Of a stretch of DNA of 64,000 bases, positions 1 through 6,638 are shown in pieces; position 1 is the first letter of the stretch, and each line of letters starts with the position of its first letter. The notes beneath the pieces were generated by a model. The model was not told where the DNA came from, searched no databases, and saw only the letters and a program-made list of their open reading frames with translations. The translations under genes were made by a program, and so were the position numbers. The stretch covers positions 1 through 64,000 of the forward strand of contig JAIBBF010000009.1 of assembly GCA_019694795.1 (NCBI GenBank), given 5' to 3'. This DNA comes from Flavobacteriales bacterium. GTDB taxonomy: Bacteria > Bacteroidota > Bacteroidia > Flavobacteriales_D > UBA2798.

Positions 1-6
1 TTTTTG

Positions 7-86
7 TACCCGGGGTCGGACTCGAACCGACATGTCCGTGAAGACAATGGTGTTTGATGCCGATAGCTATCGGCACATCGTGTCTA
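7..86 (-). pseudogene. broken tRNA-Leu copy interrupted by a palindrome
   Basis: Positions 1-57 repeat the 3' half of the intact tRNA-Leu gene at 418-500 base for base, including the run just past the tRNA 3' end. The match resumes for 11 bases at 76-86 (D-stem/anticodon side). Between these blocks, three bases of the anticodon stem-loop (GTC in tRNA orientation) are replaced by an 18-bp perfect palindrome. The 5' third of the tRNA, including the acceptor strand, is missing, so this copy cannot fold. The stop codon of the adjoining GIY-YIG gene lies inside the remnant. I read it as a relic of a duplication or insertion event at the tRNA gene. Confidence 0.85.
58..75. repeat. 18-bp perfect palindrome inside the tRNA-Leu remnant
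   Basis: TGCCGATAGCTATCGGCA equals its own reverse complement over all 18 bases. It sits exactly where the anticodon stem-loop of the tRNA copy is broken. From general knowledge, similar CCGATAGCTATCGG palindromes recur as dispersed elements in Bacteroidota genomes; I cannot count other copies here and see no second copy in this window. Confidence 0.8.
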
Positions 87-368
87 TCTATACTTAGAAA
101 TAAGCTTCTCTACCATTTCAGGATATTTTTTCAGGTTTTGAATGTAATTTTTGCTCTTCATCCGTTTAATATGAGATTCCATTTTTAATGCGGTGCCAAG
201 TGGTAAATCAGAAATTTCCAGATAAAGCTCCCAATCAGAGTATTTTGCTGTATAACTATTTCTAAATTCCCTGGACAGATGGTATTCAATTCGCTTTTCC
301 AGATCTTTAGTCACTCCGGTATAATATTTACCTGCGGTAAAAGAAAAAAGAATATAAACGCTAGCCAT
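84..368 (-). CDS. small GIY-YIG nuclease-domain protein
   Basis: The 94-residue protein is a stand-alone GIY-YIG domain (UvrC/Slx1-like nuclease fold) of the short UPF0213 type. The two signature strands are seen as VYI near residue 4 and YYTGVT near 15. The conserved arginine follows in the DLEKRI helix and the metal-binding glutamate in ALKMESHIKR. No DNA-binding domain is attached. The gene lies between an intact tRNA-Leu gene (and its terminator) and a broken copy of the same tRNA, and its TAG stop codon is supplied by that broken copy. Such ORFs are often annotated as endonucleases, but biochemical function is unproven for most. Its position suggests it is, or was, part of a mobile unit targeting tRNA genes. 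Confidence 0.85.
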   Translation of the reverse strand: MASVYILFSFTAGKYYTGVTKDLEKRIEYHLSREFRNSYTAKYSDWELYLEISDLPLGTALKMESHIKRMKSKNYIQNLKKYPEMVEKLISKYR

Positions 369-382
369 TTTTTCGCAAAATT

Positions 383-416
383 AAAAAAGCAGAGCTCTTT
401 CTGAACTCTGCTTTTT
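383..416 (-). terminator. intrinsic terminator after tRNA-Leu
   Basis: An 11-bp stem (384-394 with 406-416) encloses an 11-nt loop and ends in T runs on both strands. It directly follows the tRNA-Leu 3' end on the minus strand and separates the tRNA from the GIY-YIG gene. Confidence 0.75.
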
Positions 417-417
417 G

Positions 418-500
418 TACCCGGGGTCGGACTCGAACCGACATGTCCGTGAAGACAATGGTGTTTGAGACCATCGTGTCTACCATTCCACCACCCGGGC
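418..500 (-). tRNA. tRNA-Leu(CAA)
   Basis: The 83-nt minus-strand sequence folds as a type II tRNA. The 7-bp acceptor stem closes with a G1-U72 wobble and discriminator A73. The anticodon stem is ATGGT/ACCAT around loop CTCAAAC, giving anticodon CAA (UUG codons). A long variable arm (TGTC/GACA stem) and a T-loop with GGTTCGAGTCC are present. CCA is not encoded. A terminator hairpin follows. Immediately upstream, 506-525 is an ATGACC/GGTCAT inverted repeat of unknown role. Confidence 0.95.
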
Positions 501-754
501 AGAATATGACCATTTCAAGGGTCATTGGGTGATTCTGATCCTGGGTTGAACTGGCACCCTTAAAATCAGAACGGGGGCAAAAATAATAAAAGAATCCAAG
601 AAAACAGAAATAGAACAGCATTAGCCTATAAAATGGCCCTTAAAGTCTCCATTTAGGGTAGTGTCGACCCCAATTTCAGTTTTTTTCCACCTGCTCAGGC
701 ACTTAGAACACAATTGGCAAGGTTTTCGCTGTATATTTCAAAAAAATTGAATTC

Positions 755-1321
755 ATGAAAAAGTTCTTGCTTTCATTGGCATTTTTCGCTCCCGCCCTGA
801 TGGTTTGGAGTCAGGAAAACAATGTAATAAAACTACCCACCGATAAAAACGGAAAAATAGAGTTCACTGAGGTGGCCGACCAGGAAGGAATAAAAGCGGA
901 TAGCTTAAAAAAGAAAGCCATTGTTATTTTAAACCAATGGAAAAACATCAGCGATGTAAAAGTGGAAGGCAATTCGGTTACTGCAAACGGATTTGAAGAT
1001 TTTATTGGCGGAGCTAAAAAACAAAAAATGAAAATGAGTTATGGATTGAGAGTAGATTTTAAAGACAATCGATACAAAATTACATTCAGTAAAATAGAAT
1101 ACACGCCTTATCCCGATGCCAATAATCCCACGCAAATGACCACACCGGCAGAATCGTGGTATGGCGATTATCAACTTCTCATCGGAAAAGGAAAAGAAAG
1201 CTCATCCAAAGCGAAAATCTACTATCACATTTTCAATACCACCAGCAGAGATATTGAAGCATTAAAAATGCAATTGATCGATGCCATGGGAAGCACGGTT
1301 CCCGAAGGCGATGATTGGTAA
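755..1321 (+). CDS. DUF4468-type secreted protein
   Basis: The 188-residue protein has a signal peptide (KK, hydrophobic core LLSLAFFAPALMVWS, then Q). The mature start LPTDKNGKIEFTEV matches the DUF4468 family, a TBP-like fold common in Bacteroidota with no assigned reaction. The rest alternates beta strands with one helix, consistent with a single compact domain exported to the periplasm or surface. The ATG follows an A-rich leader. It is a single gene, closed by a strong bidirectional terminator shared with the convergent gene. Function unknown. Confidence 0.75.
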   Translation: MKKFLLSLAFFAPALMVWSQENNVIKLPTDKNGKIEFTEVADQEGIKADSLKKKAIVILNQWKNISDVKVEGNSVTANGFEDFIGGAKKQKMKMSYGLRVDFKDNRYKITFSKIEYTPYPDANNPTQMTTPAESWYGDYQLLIGKGKESSSKAKIYYHIFNTTSRDIEALKMQLIDAMGSTVPEGDDW

Positions 1322-1327
1322 AAATAA

Positions 1328-1353
1328 AAAAGCCCCGAACTGTCGGGGCTTTT
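1328..1353. terminator. bidirectional intrinsic terminator
   Basis: An 11-bp perfect stem (AAAAGCCCCGA at 1328-1338 with its complement at 1343-1353) around a 4-nt loop has A/T tails on both sides. It sits between two convergent stop codons and can serve both genes. Confidence 0.9.
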
Positions 1354-1366
1354 CATTTCAAAATAA

Positions 1367-1720
1367 TTATTGTTTTTTTATCGTTTTACGCATCACATAG
1401 TGATATTCATTTTCGCTGTTTGCACCGGGAACGTTGTAAGCATTTACAAAAACCCCCCCATCTGCAGCCATGAAATTTAGCGCATCGATCATAGAATTGA
1501 ATTTTTTCGGTTTCCCTGTAGCCGGATCTTTTAGTACATCGTTGTTGATGCCTTCGAACACTTTATTTTCTTGTCCGAAATCCACTTCAATTTTAATTTT
1601 TCCCGTAAAGGAAAAGGTAGCGCGACCAACAATTTCGCAATACACTTCTTTGGTGTCTTGTGCACCTGCAGAAAAGCTTAAGCCAAATGCCAAAGCAAAA
1701 AGTAAAAAGAGTTTTTTCAT
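1367..1720 (-). CDS. small secreted protein of unknown function
   Basis: The 117-residue protein starts with a clear signal peptide (MKKLFLLFALAFGLSFSAGA, cleavage before QD). The mature part of about 95 residues begins with beta strands (EVYCEIVGRATFSFTGKIKIEVDFG) and has a predicted helix (SMIDALNFMAADGG). It contains one cysteine, so no disulfide. I do not recognise the family. It is convergent with the DUF4468 gene and shares its terminator; there is no operon partner. Confidence 0.65.
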   Translation of the reverse strand: MKKLFLLFALAFGLSFSAGAQDTKEVYCEIVGRATFSFTGKIKIEVDFGQENKVFEGINNDVLKDPATGKPKKFNSMIDALNFMAADGGVFVNAYNVPGANSENEYHYVMRKTIKKQ

Positions 1721-1793
1721 AACATGGAGTTTTAATTAGGGCAAATCAGAAGCAATTATTGTGCCAACAAATTGATAATTAATCGAAAAGAGT

Positions 1794-2252
1794 ATGAATC
1801 GTATTACATTTTCTTATCAGACCAAAGATTACCGCAATTTTATTAGCGAATACACCTTTAGAGGTCCCAACAAAATGACCAGCTACCGACGTATTTTGAT
1901 TGCCATTTTTCTGGTAGTCATCTCCATCCTATTTTATAAAACGGCAAAACATCCCTTTGAACTGGCCATGAGCGGAGCCTATTTCATTATTGGTCTTTAT
2001 TACTTCATATTCCCTATTCTCAATACACGATTCAGAAAATTTGAAGCTTTTCCGGTTGAAATGGAACTCCATGCTAAACAACTGGAAATATCAAATCCCT
2101 ATTCGAAAACCTTTATTAATTACTCCGTTTTAAAATGGATAGAACTCAAAAACTGGATTGCAATGCCTCTTCCGAATCATCATATTATCATGTTGCCTAA
2201 GGACCGCATCTCCGAAACAGATTTGGCAGAAATCCGTAAACGCATCGGATGA
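1794..2252 (+). CDS. YcxB-like membrane protein
   Basis: The 152-residue protein has a polar N-terminal strand region, two adjacent membrane segments (about residues 33-50 and 58-76), and a cytosolic C-terminal half ending in the pattern 'hhhLPKdrhse.dhxxhrxxh'. This layout, with the final 'iiMLPKD' stretch, resembles the YcxB-like family, which has no known activity. It overlaps the next gene by 4 bp (ATGA), so the two are translationally coupled and probably work together. Confidence 0.55.
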   Translation: MNRITFSYQTKDYRNFISEYTFRGPNKMTSYRRILIAIFLVVISILFYKTAKHPFELAMSGAYFIIGLYYFIFPILNTRFRKFEAFPVEMELHAKQLEISNPYSKTFINYSVLKWIELKNWIAMPLPNHHIIMLPKDRISETDLAEIRKRIG

Positions 2253-2887
2253 AAAAATGGATCCTCTTACTGATAATTTTGAGTATTCCCTTTGCGATTT
2301 CTGCAAACGGAGATTCTTTACAAACCGATACGTTACGTTTTATTAAAGTGCATTTCCTCTATGGGAGTAAGCCTGCAAAAGGATTTAAAAAAACAGAAAA
2401 AAAACTGTTTGGTGGACTCCACGGCGGACATGTCACCATTGAAGCCGCCGGAAGAAACATTGGATTTAATCCCGTAGGATCGTATCATGTATTCCCGCAT
2501 AAAAAAAATAAACACGGAACATTTTCTTACGACTGGTCCAACTTTAAACGCGACACGCTGGGGAAAAAATTTCTAACCTTTATTATTCCCGTTTCAGCAG
2601 AACAAGAGCGCATCATCGACAGTTTGCATTCTGCCTATTTAAAAACTACACCCTACGATTACGCCATGTTTGGTTATCGTTGCGCATCGGCCAGCTGGGA
2701 TATTTTAGAGGAAGCGGGTATTCTTGAAAAGAAAAGTAAATTCTGGAAAACACAAGTAATTTTTTATCCGAAGCGAATTCGCAAACGAATGATACGAATG
2801 GCTGCAGAGGAAAACTGGATAATGGTCTATAAAGAAGGAAAAAAATCCAGAACATGGGAAAAAGACGTGCATCGTCCTGATAAATAG
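2249..2887 (+). CDS. exported protein, possible papain-like (NlpC/P60-type) fold
   Basis: The 212-residue protein has a signal peptide (MKKWILLLIILSIPFAISA). The mature part shows a histidine block (GGLHGGHVTIE, H58 and H61) followed about 85 residues later by YRCASASWDILEE with C145 at a helix start. A His-before-Cys order with 'GHV' and 'CAS' is what circularly permuted papain folds show (LRAT, YiiX and related NlpC/P60 branches). If so, it would be a periplasmic peptidase, amidase or acyl hydrolase. The C-terminus is very basic. It is coupled to the YcxB-like gene. The fold call is inference from spacing only. Confidence 0.4.
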   Translation: MKKWILLLIILSIPFAISANGDSLQTDTLRFIKVHFLYGSKPAKGFKKTEKKLFGGLHGGHVTIEAAGRNIGFNPVGSYHVFPHKKNKHGTFSYDWSNFKRDTLGKKFLTFIIPVSAEQERIIDSLHSAYLKTTPYDYAMFGYRCASASWDILEEAGILEKKSKFWKTQVIFYPKRIRKRMIRMAAEENWIMVYKEGKKSRTWEKDVHRPDK

Positions 2888-2902
2888 ACCTCTTTCCTCT
2901 AC

Positions 2903-2918
2903 TGTAACATATATCACT
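2903..2918 (+). promoter_or_regulatory. Crp/Fnr-like site upstream of the arsR-type gene
   Basis: TGTAACATATATCACT fits the Crp/Fnr half-site pattern TGTGA-N6-TCACA with two mismatches. With the next base it is 14/17 identical to the site at 8651-8667. Twenty bases separate the 17-bp block from the TATGTTTG element at 2940, the same as at 8651. This places the site near -41 from the expected start, a class II activator position. No TTG -33 element is present, which fits dependence on an activator. Confidence 0.5.
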
Positions 2919-2928
2919 TTCTTTATAT

Positions 2929-2947
2929 ATAGTTCTCGCTATGTTTG
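2929..2947 (+). promoter_or_regulatory. -7 element and overlapping inverted repeat before arsR-type gene
   Basis: TATGTTTG at 2940-2947 matches the Bacteroidota -7 consensus TAnnTTTG and lies 8 bases before the ATG. It is overlapped by an inverted repeat ATAG-N6-CTAT (2929-2942). ArsR-type repressors commonly bind such repeats over the core promoter, so this is a candidate autoregulatory operator. Confidence 0.45.
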
Positions 2948-2955
2948 TATCGTAA

Positions 2956-3258
2956 ATGAAAAACATGACGGCTATCCGCATCGATAAATTTGAAAGGGCT
3001 TCTCAGATTCTAAAAGCTTTGTCTCACCCCGTGAGAATGGCTATGATGGAGATGCTGATAAAGGATAAGCAATTAAATGTAACTACCATTTACGAACAAT
3101 TGGGGATTGAACAGGCAGTGGCATCGCAACATCTTGCAGTTTTAAAAAAGTATGGCGTTCTTGAAGTGAAAAAGAAAGGTAAAAACGCCTATTACTATAT
3201 CCGACAACCCCGCTTGTATAAAATCATTGAACTGATAAATAAATGTGAATTATGTTGA
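2956..3258 (+). CDS. ArsR-family transcriptional regulator, probably sulfur-responsive
   Basis: The 100-residue protein is a single winged-helix domain of the ArsR/SmtB type: ILKALSHPVRMAMMEML (helices 1-2), VTTIYEQLGIEQAVASQHLAVLKKYGVL (helix-turn-helix), KKGKNAYYYI (wing). The classical ELCVCDL metal site is absent. The only two cysteines are C97 and C100, forming CELC at the very C-terminus. It is first in a run encoding a sulfur exporter and a persulfide dioxygenase and overlaps the exporter gene by 7 bp. By analogy with BigR/SqrR, thiol sensors of the same family, I infer a persulfide- or sulfide-sensing repressor of this operon, though the cysteine positions differ from those proteins. 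Confidence 0.8.
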   Translation: MKNMTAIRIDKFERASQILKALSHPVRMAMMEMLIKDKQLNVTTIYEQLGIEQAVASQHLAVLKKYGVLEVKKKGKNAYYYIRQPRLYKIIELINKCELC

Positions 3259-4055
3259 TTGTTGCCGGATATATTTCTGCTCTGATTATGGGCATAGTGC
3301 TCGGCCTCATTGGTGGTGGTGGTTCAATATTAACCTTTCCGGTGCTGGTCTATTTTTTTGGTGTAGATCCCAATCACGCAGTGTCTGATTCGCTCTTTGT
3401 TGTTGGAGTCACTTCCATGGTAGGAGCAATCGGTTATATCCGGAATAATCTGGTAAGTCTTCGCTCCGTAATTGTGTTCGGAATTCCAAGTATCATCTCC
3501 ATTTACCTCACCAAAAAATATGTTTTCCCACCCATACCGGGTGAATTTCCGGTTTTCGGAATCATTGTAAGTAAAGCGGTAGCCATTAAAGTGTTGTTTT
3601 CAGTATTGATGGTAACTGCCTCCTACAGCATGATAAAACCCATTAAGGTGATTCGTCAGGACGATTACGAATCGGCTGAACGTTACCGTTATTTACTGAT
3701 TATGTTTATAGGTTTATCGGTTGGATTTCTGGCCGGTTTAGTGGGCGCAGGTGGAGGATTTTTAATTATTCCCGCACTGGTGATTTTGGCAAAACTTCCC
3801 ATGAAAAAAGCAATCGGAACTTCATTGGTAATTATTACGCTGAATTCATCACTCGGATTTATTGGTGGATTGAGTCACGACGTGCCGGTGAACTGGAAAT
3901 TTTTATTGAGTCTGGTAGCTATATCTGTGGTTGGCATTTTAGTGGGAATGACGCTTTCCAAAAAAATACCGGGATCAAAATTAAAACCGGCATTCGGTTG
4001 GTTTGTCCTCCTGGTGGGAAGTACCATGCTAATTTCAGAATTGTTTAAAAACTAA
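3252..4055 (+). CDS. TSUP (TauE/SafE) family sulfur anion exporter
   Basis: The 267-residue inner-membrane protein has about eight membrane segments in two related halves, each starting with a glycine-rich motif (GLIGGGGSILTFPVLVYFFG near residue 20 and GLVGAGGGFLIIPALVILA near 162). This is the TSUP signature. Family members export sulfite, sulfoacetate or related anions. Placement behind a candidate thiol-sensing ArsR and before a persulfide dioxygenase, whose product is sulfite, makes sulfite export the likeliest role. Its stop codon lies in the stem of a small hairpin (4050-4065) preceding the next gene. Confidence 0.85.
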   Translation: MLIVAGYISALIMGIVLGLIGGGGSILTFPVLVYFFGVDPNHAVSDSLFVVGVTSMVGAIGYIRNNLVSLRSVIVFGIPSIISIYLTKKYVFPPIPGEFPVFGIIVSKAVAIKVLFSVLMVTASYSMIKPIKVIRQDDYESAERYRYLLIMFIGLSVGFLAGLVGAGGGFLIIPALVILAKLPMKKAIGTSLVIITLNSSLGFIGGLSHDVPVNWKFLLSLVAISVVGILVGMTLSKKIPGSKLKPAFGWFVLLVGSTMLISELFKN

Positions 4056-4065
4056 AAACTTAGTT
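4050..4065 (+). repeat. AACTAA-N4-TTAGTT hairpin before the DUF983 gene
   Basis: A 6-bp perfect stem with an AAAC loop contains the stop codon of the exporter gene and ends 2 bases before the next ATG. The same stem occurs at 9172-9187, before the thioredoxin gene, and at 62068-62083. It could modulate translation initiation or RNA stability. Confidence 0.4.
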
Positions 4066-4067
4066 AT

Positions 4068-4517
4068 ATGATTTTTCGCAAAGGCACAAAAATGTACAGC
4101 ATTGTAAACAGAAAATGTCCGCATTGCCACGAAGGCGAATTTTTTATGTCGCGCAATCCTTACGATTTATCCAAAGCCGGAGAGATCTATGAAAAATGCG
4201 AGGTATGTCACCGCAAACTCATGATTGAGCCTGGGTTTTATTACGGCGCCATGTATGTAGCTTATGCATTAGCCGTTGCTACCTATGTTTCGGTGTATGT
4301 GGCTACGATTGTACTCTATCCGCAGGCTTCTACCTGGACCTACATCGGGCTGATTATTGCAACCTTAATTCTGGGCGGACCCTTCCTCTTTATGCTCTCA
4401 AAAATCATTTGGGGGAATTTCTTTATCAAATACAAAGGGGTACAACCTACTGCAAAAGAGCTGGAAGAAAAAGAAAAGAAAAAAGCAGAAAAAACGGAGC
4501 CGATGCAAAACGCATAA
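4068..4517 (+). CDS. DUF983 membrane protein with zinc-ribbon motif
   Basis: The 149-residue protein carries two CxxC pairs (CPHC near residue 18, CEVC near 45) that look like a zinc ribbon. Two membrane segments follow (about residues 58-85 and 92-115), then a charged Lys/Glu tail. This is the DUF983 family, widespread in Bacteroidota and Proteobacteria and without a known reaction. It sits 12 bp after the exporter and just before the persulfide dioxygenase, so it is probably co-transcribed. A role in thiol or metal handling is inference from context. Confidence 0.75.
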   Translation: MIFRKGTKMYSIVNRKCPHCHEGEFFMSRNPYDLSKAGEIYEKCEVCHRKLMIEPGFYYGAMYVAYALAVATYVSVYVATIVLYPQASTWTYIGLIIATLILGGPFLFMLSKIIWGNFFIKYKGVQPTAKELEEKEKKKAEKTEPMQNA

Positions 4518-4522
4518 TTCCG

Positions 4523-4530
4523 TAAATTTG
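4523..4530 (+). promoter_or_regulatory. -7 element upstream of the persulfide dioxygenase gene
   Basis: TAAATTTG fits TAnnTTTG and ends 19 bases before the ATG at 4550, so an internal promoter is possible. No matching TTG -33 element is present and no Crp-like site lies at the spacing seen at 2903 and 8651. Confidence 0.35.
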
Positions 4531-4549
4531 TAACCAGATACCAAAAACC

Positions 4550-5947
4550 ATGAAAATAGAACAACTCTATACCAACTGCCTTGCAGAGGCGGCCTATTAT
4601 ATCGAAAGTGAAGGAGAAGCAATAATCATTGATCCACTTCGCGAAACAGATCCTTATATCCGTAAAGCCGAAGAAAACAAAGCGAAAATCAAATATATTT
4701 TCGAAACGCATTTCCATGCCGACTTTGTTTCCGGACATGTTGATCTTGCCAAAAAAACCGGTGCTATCATTGTCTATGGTCCCACTGCCAATCCATCCTT
4801 TACTTGTCACGTAGCCAAGGACGGTGAACTGTTTCAACTCGGAAAAATTTCCATTACGGTTTTGCATACACCCGGACATACCATGGAATCGGTGAGCTAT
4901 CTGCTTAAAGATGAAAATGGAAAAGAAACGGCCCTTTTCACAGGTGATACCTTATTCATCGGCGATGTGGGTCGTCCGGATCTAGCCGTAAAATCGGATC
5001 TTACCGAAAAAGACCTCGCAGGATTATTGTACGATTCACTGCGCAATAAAATCATGACTTTACCGGATGATGTCATCATCTATCCTGCCCATGGAGCCGG
5101 TTCTGCATGCGGAAAAAACATCAGCAAAGAAACGTTTTCCACCCTGGGTGAACAGAAAAAAAGCAATTATGCTTTGCAAAATATCAGTCGCGAAGAATTC
5201 ATCGATGAATTAACCACAGGTATTTTACCCGCGCCCCAATACTTTGCAAAAAATGCCATGCTGAATAAAAACGGATACGATAGTATCGACGAAGTTATTT
5301 CGCGTGGAAATGTTGCGCTGTCGCTCGATGACTTCGCCACACAAATGGCAAATGGAGCGATGGTTTTGGATGTGCGTAAAAAAGAAGATTTCGCCGCAGC
5401 ACATATTCCCGGCTCGATGTACATCGGCATTGATGGTCAGTTCGCCGTTTGGGTAGGTGCGTTAATTAAAGACCTGAATCAACCCATCATTCTCATCACG
5501 CCAGAAGGAAGAGAAGAAGAAACGGTATTGCGACTGGCACGTGTTGGTTACGATCATTGCAAGGGATTTTTAAAAGGCGGTTTCGCAACCTGGAAAGAGG
5601 CCGGTAAAGCAACTGCTTCCGTAGAGCAAATTTCTGCCGAAAACCTGGAACAAATGGTTCGCGATGTAACGATTGTTGACGTACGTAAACCCGGGGAGTT
5701 TTCTGCCGAACATGTAGAAAATGCCCTCAGCATGCCGCTCGATTATATCAATGAAAAAATGGATTCGCTACAGAAAAATGAAAAATATTATGTGCATTGC
5801 AAAAGTGGATATCGTTCCATGATTGCAGTTTCCATTCTAAAAAGAAACGGATTTACACAACTGGTTGATGTGATCGGTGGTTTTGATGCCATCGCAAAAA
5901 CCAAGGCGCCTGTAACGGCTTATGTTTGTCCTTCTACCTTAAAATAA
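4550..5947 (+). CDS. persulfide dioxygenase (ETHE1-like) fused to two rhodanese domains
   Basis: The 465-residue protein begins with a metallo-beta-lactamase fold of the ETHE1/Blh type: H54, H56, D58 and H63 in THFHADFVSGH, H110 in TPGH, D133 in GDTLFIGDVGRPDL, and H181. Such enzymes oxidise glutathione or other low-molecular-weight persulfides to sulfite. Two rhodanese domains follow. In the first (about 262-355) the active-site loop reads ITPEGREEE and has no cysteine, so it should be inactive. In the second (about 365-460) the loop HCKSGYRS keeps C417. The fusion can couple persulfide oxidation to sulfur transfer (sulfite plus persulfide giving thiosulfate). A strong terminator follows. 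Confidence 0.9.
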   Translation: MKIEQLYTNCLAEAAYYIESEGEAIIIDPLRETDPYIRKAEENKAKIKYIFETHFHADFVSGHVDLAKKTGAIIVYGPTANPSFTCHVAKDGELFQLGKISITVLHTPGHTMESVSYLLKDENGKETALFTGDTLFIGDVGRPDLAVKSDLTEKDLAGLLYDSLRNKIMTLPDDVIIYPAHGAGSACGKNISKETFSTLGEQKKSNYALQNISREEFIDELTTGILPAPQYFAKNAMLNKNGYDSIDEVISRGNVALSLDDFATQMANGAMVLDVRKKEDFAAAHIPGSMYIGIDGQFAVWVGALIKDLNQPIILITPEGREEETVLRLARVGYDHCKGFLKGGFATWKEAGKATASVEQISAENLEQMVRDVTIVDVRKPGEFSAEHVENALSMPLDYINEKMDSLQKNEKYYVHCKSGYRSMIAVSILKRNGFTQLVDVIGGFDAIAKTKAPVTAYVCPSTLK

Positions 5948-5964
5948 TTTACACCTCATTCATG

Positions 5965-5990
5965 AAAGGAGCCTCAGCGGCTCCTTTTTT
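5965..5990 (+). terminator. intrinsic terminator after the persulfide dioxygenase gene
   Basis: A 9-bp stem AAAGGAGCC/GGCTCCTTT (5965-5973, 5979-5987) with a 5-nt loop and T run closes the first sulfur operon (2956-5947). Confidence 0.9.
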
Positions 5991-6038
5991 GTTTGATCAG
6001 AAGGTATAGGGCAAATCCGGCTAAAATTTAAACCTTCC

Positions 6039-6071
6039 TTGTAGCTACAATCTTGCCATTGTCTATTTTAG
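6039..6071 (+). promoter_or_regulatory. palindrome and promoter-like region before the YeeE/YedE pair
   Basis: TTGTAGCTACAA (6039-6050) is a perfect 12-bp palindrome whose TTG lies 22 bases before TATTTTAG (6064-6071), a near match to the -7 element. A palindrome over the -33 region is a candidate operator for the transporter pair. It does not resemble the Crp-like sites at 2903 and 8651. Confidence 0.35.
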
Positions 6072-6087
6072 CGGTCCAAATTCATCT

Positions 6088-6636
6088 ATGAAAGACTTAT
6101 TTTTCCAGTCCTGGCCATGGTATGTAACAGGACCACTCATCGGACTTATGGTACCCGCACTACTGATTTTAGCGAATCGTCATTTTGGTATTTCAACTAC
6201 TTTTCGTCACGTATGTGCAGCTTGTTTTCCTTCGGGACTAAAATTTTTCCAGTACGATTGGAAAAAGGAAAGCTGGATGCTTTTTCTGGCAGCGGGAATT
6301 ATTCTAGGTGGATTTATCGGCGGCGTTTTACTTAAAAATCCGGACCCCATTGCACTGAGTGATGCGGCAAAAGCAACTTTATCGCAACAAGGATTTTCCG
6401 ATTACTCAAAACTCCAGCCTACCGAATTGTTTAATTTTTCAAATGCAACAGGAATAATTCTTCTCATCGTTGGAGGATTTTTGGTTGGCTTTGGTACACG
6501 TTGGGCTAATGGATGTACTGCGGGACACGCCATCATGGGATTATCTTTGTTAAGTCTTGCCTCGCTGGTTGCCGTTATCGGATTTTTCATTGGAGGATTA
6601 GCTATTACTCATTTTGTTTATCCTTATTTATTTTAA
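6088..6636 (+). CDS. YeeE/YedE family sulfur transporter, N-terminal half (PmpA-like)
   Basis: The 182-residue membrane protein has about four to five segments and is a half-size YeeE/YedE (TsuA-type) permease. It carries the family's conserved cysteines in HVCAACFPSG (near residue 40) and in RWANGCTAGHAIMG (near 148). In the YeeE family these cysteines line the channel and pass thiosulfate by transient S-H...S contacts. Its partner starts 2 bp after its stop codon and supplies the other half. The arrangement matches the PmpA/PmpB pairs found with BigR and persulfide dioxygenase genes in proteobacteria. The substrate is inferred to be thiosulfate or a related sulfur species. Confidence 0.85.
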   Translation: MKDLFFQSWPWYVTGPLIGLMVPALLILANRHFGISTTFRHVCAACFPSGLKFFQYDWKKESWMLFLAAGIILGGFIGGVLLKNPDPIALSDAAKATLSQQGFSDYSKLQPTELFNFSNATGIILLIVGGFLVGFGTRWANGCTAGHAIMGLSLLSLASLVAVIGFFIGGLAITHFVYPYLF

Positions 6637-6638
6637 GT

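Noticed and set aside
361-621. 86-residue open frame across tRNA-Leu on the minus strand
   Set aside because: It spans the tRNA and its terminator, has no family resemblance and no leader.
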